From Methanobacterium_C sp963845285 (lineage in GTDB: Archaea > Methanobacteriota > Methanobacteria > Methanobacteriales > Methanobacteriaceae), in NCBI GenBank assembly GCA_963845285.1, contig CAWJRO010000017.1, positions 1-64,000 of the forward strand: DNA of 64,000 nucleotides, read 5' to 3'. A program made the position numbers and the translations under genes. Numbering within the stretch: position 1 is the first letter of the stretch; every line of letters starts with the position of its first letter. Under the pieces are notes generated by a model. It did not search any database, had not been told where the DNA came from, and saw only the letters and a list, made by a program, of their open reading frames with translations. Shown one piece after another: positions 28,941 through 38,059 of this stretch.

Positions 28941-29849
28941 TCATCTTTCATTTCCATATAAAATAAAGACCCCCGTTAACATAAAAATACCGAATAGCAT
29001 TTGTAAAGTAGTGAATGGTTCACTTAAGATTATAAATGCAAATATGGCTCCAAAAAGTGAATCAAATGCAAATATAGATCCCGTTCTTGTTGAACCAATT
29101 TCCCGGATTGAGAAGTAAGTAAGTACCAGTGAAAAGCTTATACAAAAAAGTCCAATAAAAATCAAATAAGGAAGCTGGTTTAAAGGTAATTCAAGATTCA
29201 ATCCCATGAATAAAGATATTAAAATTAAAAATAACCCACCTATTGAACATTTTAAAGCAGATATCAGTACTAAATCTTTTTTATTGCTTAAAAATTTGCT
29301 CAAACTCGTGTCCATACTCCAGAAGAATGCCGCTAATATGACCAGAATGCTCCCATATAAGCTTTGATTAAGGGATATATTTCCACCATTACCTGTGGTT
29401 AAAAAAATAGCTCCACTTAATAAAAAAATAAACCCGAAAATATCTTTTTTTTGAACGCTTTCTTTGAGGAAGAAAATTCCAATGAGAATGATGAATAAAG
29501 CTTGTACATTCATCAAAAGAGCCGCGTTTACGGCTGTTATTTGATTCAAACCTGTTAAATACACTGCAGGGGCTGCAACTGATCCTAAAAGCGCTGTGAT
29601 AAAGATTAAAATATAATCCCTTCGGGAGATGAAATTTTCAACTTTACTTTCTCGGTTTAGGATGGTTAATATCCTACTTTGAATTGGCGAAAACCAAATT
29701 AAAAACAGAAATAACGATGCTGTGACATATGTCAAGCCTGCGAGTGCTAAAGGATGAAGGTACTGCAGTAATATCTTGTCAAATGAATACCAGACCCCAA
29801 ATATGAGTGCAACTGTTAAAGCACTTAAATATCCCCAGTAACGATGCAT
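28941..29849 (-). CDS. DMT superfamily (EamA) exporter
   Basis: A 302-residue integral membrane protein with ten predicted helices in two EamA repeats. The first repeat ends near LLSGAIFLTTG (about 147) and the second starts with a new glycine/alanine-rich helix (SILVILAAFFWSMDTSL). Substrates in this family range from amino acids to nucleotide sugars and cannot be told from sequence. MITE A2 lies just after its 3' end. Confidence 0.88.
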   Translation of the reverse strand: MHRYWGYLSALTVALIFGVWYSFDKILLQYLHPLALAGLTYVTASLFLFLIWFSPIQSRILTILNRESKVENFISRRDYILIFITALLGSVAAPAVYLTGLNQITAVNAALLMNVQALFIILIGIFFLKESVQKKDIFGFIFLLSGAIFLTTGNGGNISLNQSLYGSILVILAAFFWSMDTSLSKFLSNKKDLVLISALKCSIGGLFLILISLFMGLNLELPLNQLPYLIFIGLFCISFSLVLTYFSIREIGSTRTGSIFAFDSLFGAIFAFIILSEPFTTLQMLFGIFMLTGVFILYGNER

Positions 29850-29890
29850 AATTCACCTAATTTTAGGATTAAATATAAATATTTATATTA

Positions 29891-30071
29891 GAAAATTTTT
29901 AAAAACCTCTAAAATTTAATAATATTAAAAGTTATAATTTATTTATCACAAATAAATACGCCATTTAAGACAATTATTGGCCCTTAATAAATCAATTAAG
30001 TCGTTAATAAATATCATAAAACTATTTCCAAACATAATATCAATAGTAAATGAAAGTTAATAGAAATTCTC
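29891..30071 (+). mobile_element. MITE family B, copy B1 (181 bp)
   Basis: Left end GAAAATTTTTAAAAACC and right end AGTTAATAGAAATTCTC are degenerate 17-bp inverted repeats. ATTA flanks both sides. The element aligns without gaps to the copy at 34211-34391. Its ends match the left end of the IS5-like element at 63444 (GAGAATTTCTATAAACC) in 14 to 15 of 17 positions. No ORF. It sits upstream of the U32 peptidase gene. Confidence 0.8.
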
Positions 30072-30410
30072 ATTAATTGCAATATATGTCCAAAAAAATA
30101 TATGTATTTCTTTATCCTTCCTTTAATTCTAAAGTTTCAAAATACATTCATAGGTCAAATATCTTAAATATCCATTAGTACGAAAATTTAAATTAAGCCC
30201 CTTCAACAAACTTTGTAGTGTAGTTTGTACATATGGATATAAATCTTAATGGATCATGTAGATCTTATTGGATCGTATTGAATTAATGAAATTGAAATAA
30301 TGATATCAAGTTGAACTGATTTTTAAGATTAAATGTTTTATAGATTAAATTGAACAAGTTTTTAAAAAAATTGAAAAAAGAAGTTATTTAACCAAATTGA
30401 GGAAAATATA

Positions 30411-33209
30411 ATGCATAAAAACTCTTTACCCGAACTTTTAGCACCAGCAGGATCTATGGAAGCCCTGAAAGCTGCTGTAAATGCTGGAGCAGATGCTGTA
30501 TACATTTCAGGAAAAAGGTTCGGAGCAAGGCACTACGCAACAAACTTCGAAGATGAAGAAATTGAAGATGCTGTAAGCTACGCACACCTCCACAGTGTGA
30601 AGGTACATGTAACTGTAAATACACTTATAAAAGATTCTGAACTTTCAGATGTGGCAGAATATCTTTTATGGTTATATAAAATAGGTGTTGATGCAGTTAT
30701 AATCCAGGATCTTGGTGTTGCAGATATTTGCAGAAAGATAGTTCCAGATCTGGCCATGCACGCCTCAACACAGATGACCATTCACAATTTTGAGGGAGTT
30801 AAGTGGGCAGCAGAGTTCGGTTTCAAACGTGTGATACTTGCAAGAGAAGTTACAACAAATGAGATAACAGAAATCTCTAAAAAGCTGAATGAATCAGCAA
30901 AAAACAGCACCAAAAAGCTCGACATCGAACTTGAAGTTTTTGGCCACGGAGCTCTATGTTATTCCTATTCCGGGCAGTGCCTCATGTCTTCTTTTATAGG
31001 TGGAAGAAGTGGTAACAGAGGGATGTGCGCCCAACCCTGCCGTAAACCCTATAATTTAGTTATCGGAGAGAAAGATGAATTCGGGAGGCCAACAAATACC
31101 CAAATTGTGCCATTAAAAGAAAATTATCTCATGTCAACCAGAGATTTATCCATTTACAATCATTTAAATCAAATTTCAAAAGCCAATGTGAACTCTATCA
31201 AAGTAGAAGGACGGATGAGATCCCCTCAGTACGTTGCGGTTGTTGTTGGAATATACAGAAAAGCCCTTGATTCCCTGAAAATGGGCAAATGGAAACCCAC
31301 CGAAGAAGACGTTTCAAAGCTTAAACTCGCATTCAACAGAGGTTTTACCAAAGGTTACATAATAAATGCGCACCGTGGATCTGTAATGGCCAGAGACGGA
31401 CCCGGTAACAGAGGTTTGTACATTGGAGATGTGGTCAGTTACAAAAAGCATGGTGAAGCTGTGATTAAAATAAAAAATCCTCTCCTTCCTGAAAAGGGTG
31501 ATGGGATCGTTTTTAAAGCATTAAATCCGGATGAACGGGACCAGGGAATGTTTGTAGAGGAAGAACCCTCAAGAAATAAAAATAAAATTGTTTTAAAGGT
31601 TCAAAAACCTGTAAAAGTTGGTTCTAAACTTTTTATAACCCGTAAGAAATCTTTAATTGATTCTGCAAATGAATTAATTAATGAAACATCCAAGCGTTTA
31701 ACTCCAATTAAAATTAGTATTAAATGGGATAAAGATAATGTTCCGTATGTAGACTGTGAATTCAAGGTAGCTGACTCAAAAAATATTATTGCCGAACATA
31801 GACCCAACCATGAAATACTCTACAAACATCTGCACTATAAAGCACCTTTTCAATTTGAAGCCGCCATTAAACGCCCATTAAGTCATGAACAGATAGAAAA
31901 ACAACTTAAAAAAACAGGAGGAACTCCTTTCATCGTTGAAGAGGTTAAAATGGAGTATCCTGGAGGTTTATTTGTTCCCATTGGTAAATTAAATCAATTA
32001 AGAAGAGATCTTTTGGATAAGGTTGCAGAAGAGTTATTAAATTATTATATACCCAAAAAAGAGGATTTAAAAGCTGCAGAAAACCGCTTTGATGATTTTT
32101 TGAGGGATTTAAAATCCAGCTTTAAAGGAGCAGGAGAATCAAAACCTGGATCTGCTGAACTGAGACCAGAACATGACCCTATGAATATGAAACCATCAAA
32201 AATCATCCTTGGGGTTTATGTGGATGATCTTGAAACACTGAAGGCTGTATGTAAAAAAGGGTGCAGTCATGTTTATTTCGAGCCCTATTCTACTTATTCC
32301 AATCTCCTAAACATTACTCCCAATGAAAAAGACATTAAAAAGTATTTTAAAGATATTCTTGATTTGTTAAAGAAAGCAGGAACAATTTGCAGAGATATGA
32401 ATGTTGATTTAATCTGGAAATTACCAAACATAACCCCTCAATCATATTTAGATAATGCCACTTTTTTGATCAATAAACTATCTGATTTAAATGTTTATGG
32501 AGTGATGGTAGATGGTATTGGGGCTGCAAAATTAATAAAAGCCCAAAATAGCAAGATTCAAGTCTATGGATCCGCGGGGCTGAATGTATGGAACCATTTG
32601 ACAGTGCAACAATTGGCATCCATTGAAAATGGGTTAACAGGATTTAAAAGCCTTTTAATATCCCCTGAACTTTCAAAAAATGAGATTAAGACTTTGATTT
32701 CAAATTCACGTAGAACAAATTCGCTTAGAAACATTGCAACTTCTTTTGAATCTTTTGAACTTTTAGTACAGGGAAATATTGAGGCAATGGTCAGCGAAGA
32801 CTGCCTCCCCCTTGTAAAGCCTGATAAAATTAACGATTTAAAAATGATCCATAGTGAAAAGAATGATGGTAAAATTGAGTTTATAGGAATAAAAGATGTT
32901 AAAAAACGTGTTTTTCCAATTAATATTGATTACAATGGTAAAACACACCTATTAAATGCTGTCGAACTATGTTTGGTAGATTACATGCCTTTAATAAATA
33001 ATATGGGAATTGATTCTGTTGTAATCGATACACGAGGTAAAACACCAAAGTATGCCAGTGAAATGGCGGCAATTTACACTGAAGCAATTGAAAAAACGTT
33101 CAAAAGGGATGGAGAATTAAAAAAGACCCTTGGAATGCTTAAAAATAAAATTAAAAAAATTTCAACAGGTGGTATAACAACTGGAAATTTTATACGTGGA
33201 GTTAAGTGA
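30411..33209 (+). CDS. Peptidase U32 family protein
   Basis: A long (932-residue) U32 protein. The N-terminal TIM-barrel-like domain carries LLAPAGSMEALKAAVNAGAD and the U32 signature ELEVFGHGALCYSYSGQCLM (about 175-195), with further Cys residues in GMCAQPCR. These cysteines bind an Fe-S cluster in studied homologues, several of which work in RNA hydroxylation (RlhA, TrhP) rather than proteolysis. A middle DUF3656-like part (about 390-560) and a C-terminal barrel-like part follow. GAGGAAAATATA precedes the ATG. Confidence 0.88.
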   Translation: MHKNSLPELLAPAGSMEALKAAVNAGADAVYISGKRFGARHYATNFEDEEIEDAVSYAHLHSVKVHVTVNTLIKDSELSDVAEYLLWLYKIGVDAVIIQDLGVADICRKIVPDLAMHASTQMTIHNFEGVKWAAEFGFKRVILAREVTTNEITEISKKLNESAKNSTKKLDIELEVFGHGALCYSYSGQCLMSSFIGGRSGNRGMCAQPCRKPYNLVIGEKDEFGRPTNTQIVPLKENYLMSTRDLSIYNHLNQISKANVNSIKVEGRMRSPQYVAVVVGIYRKALDSLKMGKWKPTEEDVSKLKLAFNRGFTKGYIINAHRGSVMARDGPGNRGLYIGDVVSYKKHGEAVIKIKNPLLPEKGDGIVFKALNPDERDQGMFVEEEPSRNKNKIVLKVQKPVKVGSKLFITRKKSLIDSANELINETSKRLTPIKISIKWDKDNVPYVDCEFKVADSKNIIAEHRPNHEILYKHLHYKAPFQFEAAIKRPLSHEQIEKQLKKTGGTPFIVEEVKMEYPGGLFVPIGKLNQLRRDLLDKVAEELLNYYIPKKEDLKAAENRFDDFLRDLKSSFKGAGESKPGSAELRPEHDPMNMKPSKIILGVYVDDLETLKAVCKKGCSHVYFEPYSTYSNLLNITPNEKDIKKYFKDILDLLKKAGTICRDMNVDLIWKLPNITPQSYLDNATFLINKLSDLNVYGVMVDGIGAAKLIKAQNSKIQVYGSAGLNVWNHLTVQQLASIENGLTGFKSLLISPELSKNEIKTLISNSRRTNSLRNIATSFESFELLVQGNIEAMVSEDCLPLVKPDKINDLKMIHSEKNDGKIEFIGIKDVKKRVFPINIDYNGKTHLLNAVELCLVDYMPLINNMGIDSVVIDTRGKTPKYASEMAAIYTEAIEKTFKRDGELKKTLGMLKNKIKKISTGGITTGNFIRGVK

Positions 33210-33335
33210 TGTTGAAAAATAAAACAGTTAAAAAGTTCGAAAAAAAGGTTTAAGGAGAGTTTAAAGTTTAAAATATCAATAATAAATGAAATAAAACTGT
33301 TGTTATATCCAAAATGTTACAAAAAAGGTGGAAAA

Positions 33336-34109
33336 ATGGAAAACCCTGAAATTTACCCTACAATATTCCAACGGAAATCAATTAGAAACTTTGATTTAAC
33401 CCCTCTTGATGAAGATGCACTTTTAAAGATTTCAAAGTACATGGATAATTTAAAACCTTTACATGATGACATCAAAACTGAATTAAAGATTGTATCCTCA
33501 GATGATGTTAAAACCAGGATGATGAAAAAAGCACCACATTACATAGCCATATTTTCAGAGCCTAAGGAGGGTTATTTAACTAATATCGGTTTTATGCTTC
33601 AACAGATGGATCTGTTCTTTTCAGCAAATGATTTTGGTAGCTGCTGGCAAGGAATTCCAAAACCCACAAAAAAGGTGTTAAAAAGTTCAAATCTGGAATT
33701 TATCATTTTAATAGCCTTTGGAAAGCCTAAAGATCCGAAATCATTACATAGAACCAGTGTTTCCGAGTTCAAGAGAAAATCTCTCCCTGAGATAACTAAC
33801 ATTACTGTTGCAGATGAGTTACTGGAAGCAGCTCGCCTTGCCCCCTCTGCAACCAATGGCCAACCATGGTTTTTCACAGGCAATTACAGTATAATTCATG
33901 CTTACCGTGTCAAATCAAACCTCATAAAGACATTTGTGGTAAAAAATATTTTCATAGATCTGGGCTTAATAGATATGGGAATTGTTATTTACCATTTAAA
34001 AGTTGCAGCAGAACATTTTGGTAAGAAAACTGAAATTGTGTTTGATAAAACCGCAAAGATTGACACTCTTAAAGGACATGAATATATTGCCAGTTTGAAG
34101 ATGGAATAA
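33336..34109 (+). CDS. Nitroreductase family flavoprotein
   Basis: An FMN-binding protein of 257 residues. The start has FQRKSIRNFDLTPLD, the classic RRSxR nitroreductase entry. The middle shows DFGSCWQGIPKP and LIAFGKPKD, and the end ARLAPSATNGQPWFF, typical of the family's FMN pocket. ATG 33336 was chosen because GGTGG is at its front; a TTG at 33300 would add 12 residues. A truncated ferredoxin gene follows it, which suggests an original electron-transfer pair. Confidence 0.87.
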   Translation: MENPEIYPTIFQRKSIRNFDLTPLDEDALLKISKYMDNLKPLHDDIKTELKIVSSDDVKTRMMKKAPHYIAIFSEPKEGYLTNIGFMLQQMDLFFSANDFGSCWQGIPKPTKKVLKSSNLEFIILIAFGKPKDPKSLHRTSVSEFKRKSLPEITNITVADELLEAARLAPSATNGQPWFFTGNYSIIHAYRVKSNLIKTFVVKNIFIDLGLIDMGIVIYHLKVAAEHFGKKTEIVFDKTAKIDTLKGHEYIASLKME

Positions 34110-34168
34110 ATAGATTTTTGGTTAATCTCTGAAATTTCAATAAACAACTTAATATGTGAGGAATTGTT

Positions 34169-34222
34169 ATGAAAAGAGATGTTATCCGAATTAATGAAGA
34201 AAAGTGTAAGGAGAATTTCTAA
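34169..34222 (+). pseudogene. Ferredoxin gene stub, cut by MITE B2
   Basis: ATG 34169, preceded by GTGAGGAATT, opens MKRDVIRINEEKC, the usual start of a 2[4Fe-4S] ferredoxin up to its first cluster cysteine. At 34211 the MITE B2 inverted repeat begins and the frame ends four codons later. The remaining cysteine-rich part is not found after the element. The gene was therefore truncated by insertion plus loss of its 3' part. Confidence 0.6.
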
Positions 34223-34391
34223 AAACCTTTAAAATTTAATAATATTAAAAGTTATAATTTAGTTATCACGAATAAATACGTCATTTAAGACAATTATTGG
34301 CCATTAATAAATCAATTAAGTCGTTAATAAATATCATAAAACTATTTCCAAACATAATATCAACAATAAATAAAGGTTAATAAAAATTCTC
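34211..34391 (+). mobile_element. MITE family B, copy B2 (181 bp)
   Basis: Left end GAGAATTTCTAAAAACC (16 of 17 identical to the left end of the IS at 63444) and right end GGTTAATAAAAATTCTC (15 of 17 to its inverse). It has the same length as B1 and the same orientation, and only scattered base changes separate them. No target duplication is visible here, in line with the loss of flanking ferredoxin DNA. Confidence 0.82.
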
Positions 34392-34495
34392 TATAATTAG
34401 ATTAAAATTAAATAAAAAAAATAGATATGAATATCCCATCTGTGACTGAAAAAAGTGAATTTTTAATGAGATTTTACATCATAAGGTTTAGCTAA

Positions 34496-35302
34496 TCAAA
34501 TTATGCCAATCATCTTTAGGCCTATATAAAACATTAAAGCCACATAAATATACTTCAACTCTTTTTCAGGCAGTTTATGGGAAACTTTAACCCCTATCTG
34601 TGCCATTGGAATACTTGCACCTGCAAGCAGGACAAATTGAAGGAGGTTTATGTAACCAACAGAATATGGGGGCAGTCCAGTGGCGTTCACACCACCTAAT
34701 ATGTATGCCAATATTCCCCCAATGGATGTGAAGACCATAACTGCACTTGTTGTTCCAATAACCTTGCGCATGCTGAATCCCATTATTATGCTAAGCACAG
34801 GGACCATTATTATCCCTCCCCCAATTCCGAGAAGTCCTGCTATGAAACCCGTTGCAAAACCCCAGAAAATGTAAGGTAAATCTCTTTTTTCAGTTTCTCC
34901 CTTGGTTTCATAGTTCCTTGAAATTGCCATTCGCACAGCAGCTCCCAGAACCAGGAACCCAAATATAAATCTTAAAAAATCTCCAGGCACATTCGATGCT
35001 GTTATTCCTCCTATAAATGCACCTATAATACCGGCCGCACCCATGAGCAACGCTGGTCGCACCATAACCGCACCTCTGCGCATGTGCCCCCTTGCTCCAC
35101 TTACAGCAGTTGGTAGTATCACAGCAAGACTTGTTCCAAAGGCAATTCTTATGGCACTTGTGGGATCAACGCCAATCGCTGTCAGAAGGAAAAATTGAAC
35201 AGGCACCATTATGAATCCTCCTCCAACACCGAGAAGCCCTGATGCAAATCCAACAAATGTACCTGTGGCAAGTAAAATTAGAATGTAAATTATAAATTCC
35301 AT
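34496..35302 (-). CDS. TauE/SafE family anion permease
   Basis: A 268-residue membrane protein with two related halves, each with a glycine-rich motif: GFASGLLGVGGGFIMVP at the N-terminus and GFIAGLLGIGGGIIMVP in the second half. About eight TM helices. The family moves sulfite, sulfonates or similar anions. ATG 35302 is chosen; the longer frame to 35386 would read into the nearby MITE A6. It is found in the same 7-kb region as the siroheme reductase-like gene, so a sulfite link is possible but unproven. Confidence 0.88.
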   Translation of the reverse strand: MEFIIYILILLATGTFVGFASGLLGVGGGFIMVPVQFFLLTAIGVDPTSAIRIAFGTSLAVILPTAVSGARGHMRRGAVMVRPALLMGAAGIIGAFIGGITASNVPGDFLRFIFGFLVLGAAVRMAISRNYETKGETEKRDLPYIFWGFATGFIAGLLGIGGGIIMVPVLSIIMGFSMRKVIGTTSAVMVFTSIGGILAYILGGVNATGLPPYSVGYINLLQFVLLAGASIPMAQIGVKVSHKLPEKELKYIYVALMFYIGLKMIGII

Positions 35303-35373
35303 TTGATATCTTCTTTTATACGTACCTGTTATTAAGTTGTACATAACTTGATTTTTAAATAATTTAAATCCAT

Positions 35374-35480
35374 GAGGCTGTCTCATAGTTCAGAATTTGC
35401 AAAAAAATAAGGATAAATAAAGCTTTAAATTCAAAAATAAACAAAATTATATCTGTTAAAAATAATTATAAAACACTCTC
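35374..35480 (+). mobile_element. MITE family A, copy A6 (107 bp)
   Basis: Starts GAGGCTGTCTCATAGTTC; the right end has decayed to TATAAAACACTCTC. TCCAT occurs on both sides (35369-35373 and 35481-35485), a 5-bp target duplication. It lies between the divergent permease and two-receiver glycosyltransferase genes. Confidence 0.83.
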
Positions 35481-35662
35481 TCCATTTAAAAAAAGTAATC
35501 AAAAGTATAATAAAAATTATAAAAATAATTCCTAAATTTATTTTTGCAATATTATTAATTCACCACTCAAAGGCTAATTTTAGAAGTTATACTAGATTAT
35601 AGCCATACTATTCATATTATAACATCCAAATATTATAACAACAATAACAAAGGTGTTCAGAC

Positions 35663-37942
35663 GTGGAAAATAAAACTATCCTAATTGTTGAAGATGAAAT
35701 AATCACAGCAATGGACATACAGGACAAGCTTGAAGATTCCGGGTACAATGTAGTTGATGTTGTTTCAAATGGTGAAGATGCTATTAGAACAGCCGCAGAA
35801 ATCCGGCCAGATCTTGTTATTATGGACATCAGACTCCGAGGTGAGATGGATGGAATAAAATCGTCCCACAAAATTTTGGCACTTGACATACCTGTTGTAT
35901 ATCTCACAGCATTTACAGATAAAAATACTTTAAATCAAGCCATGGAAACACCATCCTATGGTTACCTCATAAAACCTGTGGATGAAAAAAAGCTTTACAG
36001 TACAGTGAAAATGGCCATCCAAAAACATGAAAAATACATGGAAAAGTTGGAAGATGCAGAACATGGAATATTGTCCAAAAAAACAGAGTTTAAAATTGGA
36101 AAATCTGAAATTAAAAAGATTGACACCAAAATTAATAAAAATGGCAATATTGAAAAGGATGTAAAATTAGTTAACAGAAAGGTTGAATCCACAAAGGCTC
36201 CAAGGATAATTGTTGTTGAAGATGAAAGTGTTATTGCGATGGATATAACCCATAAATTAAGGCATTTAGGGTATGAAGTCATTGCAACAGCCAAATCTGG
36301 TAACAGTACCATTCAAAAGGCAGAGGAGTTCCATCCAGACCTTATACTTATGGACATTAATTTAAAGGGGCCTATTGATGGTGTAGAAGTCGCAAACAGG
36401 ATCAAAAATCTGGAAATTCCAATTATATTCTTAACAGCTTATTCTGATGAAAAACTATTAAATCGTGCAAAGTCTGCATCACCCTATGGTTACATTCTTA
36501 AACCATTTGAAGAAAGAGAAATTCATAGCACAGTGCAAATGGCCCTTAAAAAATATCACAGTGATAAGAAAAATGTTGAAAACATTGAAATTAAAATTAA
36601 AACCAAATCTGAAGAGTTAAAAGTCGAAAAGATAGGCGTGTTGTTATTATCTGTTATTATTACAGTTTTAATTGTTTATGGATTTATAACCCTCAACATG
36701 ACCTGGCTTGAGTATTTACTTTTCATTCCTGCTGTTTATAACATTATAATAGTCTATGTGAGCCTTCAAAAGCCCGAACCACCAATTAATGATGAGAATG
36801 TGAAGCCATTCGTAAGCATATTAATACCTGCCCATAATGAAGAGTATACAATTGAAAATTGTGTCAGAACACTTGCTGAACTTGATTATTCTGTTGATGG
36901 CCATCCAAATTATGAAATAATAGTTATAAACGACGGTTCCATAGATAAAACAGGTGAAGTTCTAAGGGACCTTAAAGAAAGTTTGAAAAAAGAGAATTTC
37001 AATTCATTGAAAATAATAACGCGAAAACCTCCGCGTGCAGGCAAAGGAAAGGGTTATGTCCTGAATGATGGTTTAAAACTCTGTAATGGTGAGGTTGTGG
37101 CTGTTTTTGACGCGGATGCAATTGTTAAACCTGATTTTTTAAAGATTATTGTGCCTTACCTTAACAAGGAGGGAGTTGAAGGTGTTCAGGCAAGGGTTCA
37201 GATGTACAACAGGGATGAAAACCTTTTAACAGCCATGCAAGAAGTTGAGTTTGGGATCTTTGGCAACGTGATTTTGAAAGCACGGGATATAATGGACAGC
37301 TCAGCATACTTAGGTGGCAATGGCCAGCTCACAACAAAAAAAGCTGTAGAACGTATCGGAGGATGGGATGGTTATGCTGTAACCGAGGACCTTAATATGA
37401 GTATTAAATTTATTATAAACAGTTTCAAGATCAGATATTGTCCCGAAGCAGTGGTTTATCAAGAAGCTGTATCCAATTGGAGTCCATTTTTCAGACAAAG
37501 AGTAAGATGGGCAACAGGAACCCTTGAAACCCTTTTTGTGTACCTTGAAAAAATTATGGAAGCACCCATACCCATTTATAAAAAAATAGATTCACTACAG
37601 TACCTTTTCTTCCTTATTCTACTGGCCTTTGTTATGCTGGGATATGTAATTGTAATCTTGTACCTTGGATCAATAATGCATTTCTCATTATTTGCCCCTG
37701 CTGCAATAGGAATTTTATCCACCATTGCATTCTTCCCCGGCTTAATTATAGGACTTTACAAGGACACAAAAAAGATCCACGTCTCAATTTACAAAGCTGC
37801 AGAATACTGGGTTTACTGTCTCTATTTGCTTCCCCTATTTTTTGTAGCATTTATAAAGATGTTAACACGGCATGAAAGACATTGGGCTAAAACAAAACAT
37901 GTGGGAGTGGAAATAAAGATACCTGTTAAAAGTGAGCATTAA
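35663..37942 (+). CDS. Fusion of two response-regulator receivers and a membrane GT2 glycosyltransferase
   Basis: A 759-residue protein with an unusual order of domains. Receiver 1 (about 4-125) has phosphoacceptor Asp55 (IMDIRL), YLTAFTD and LIKPVD. Receiver 2 (about 182-300) has Asp231 (LMDINL), FLTAYSD and LKPFEE. A pair of TM helices (about 322-372) leads to a family 2 glycosyltransferase with SILIPAHNEE (383), FDADA (DxD, 482), TED (573) and QRVRW (612-616), the marks of processive synthases. Three or four TM helices close the protein. This implies polysaccharide synthesis gated by phosphorylation. The GTG start follows AAAGGTG by eight bases. The partner kinase is not adjacent. Confidence 0.92.
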   Translation: MENKTILIVEDEIITAMDIQDKLEDSGYNVVDVVSNGEDAIRTAAEIRPDLVIMDIRLRGEMDGIKSSHKILALDIPVVYLTAFTDKNTLNQAMETPSYGYLIKPVDEKKLYSTVKMAIQKHEKYMEKLEDAEHGILSKKTEFKIGKSEIKKIDTKINKNGNIEKDVKLVNRKVESTKAPRIIVVEDESVIAMDITHKLRHLGYEVIATAKSGNSTIQKAEEFHPDLILMDINLKGPIDGVEVANRIKNLEIPIIFLTAYSDEKLLNRAKSASPYGYILKPFEEREIHSTVQMALKKYHSDKKNVENIEIKIKTKSEELKVEKIGVLLLSVIITVLIVYGFITLNMTWLEYLLFIPAVYNIIIVYVSLQKPEPPINDENVKPFVSILIPAHNEEYTIENCVRTLAELDYSVDGHPNYEIIVINDGSIDKTGEVLRDLKESLKKENFNSLKIITRKPPRAGKGKGYVLNDGLKLCNGEVVAVFDADAIVKPDFLKIIVPYLNKEGVEGVQARVQMYNRDENLLTAMQEVEFGIFGNVILKARDIMDSSAYLGGNGQLTTKKAVERIGGWDGYAVTEDLNMSIKFIINSFKIRYCPEAVVYQEAVSNWSPFFRQRVRWATGTLETLFVYLEKIMEAPIPIYKKIDSLQYLFFLILLAFVMLGYVIVILYLGSIMHFSLFAPAAIGILSTIAFFPGLIIGLYKDTKKIHVSIYKAAEYWVYCLYLLPLFFVAFIKMLTRHERHWAKTKHVGVEIKIPVKSEH

Positions 37943-38059
37943 AAACTTCTCACATGCTGTCTCTAAAACCATTTATAAACCAATGAAAATAGTACCTTAA
38001 ACCGTATGTAAGTATGAAAAAATTAAGGGTGTACTTCAATTAATACCAATGGTGATAAA

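Noticed and set aside
29891..34391. The 181-bp repeats as duplicated promoters or riboswitches
   Set aside because: Their ends are inverted repeats that match the IS at 63444, and one of them interrupts a gene.
35302..35386. Longer start for the TauE/SafE permease
   Set aside because: The extra 28 residues come partly from MITE A6; the membrane protein starts naturally at ATG 35302.
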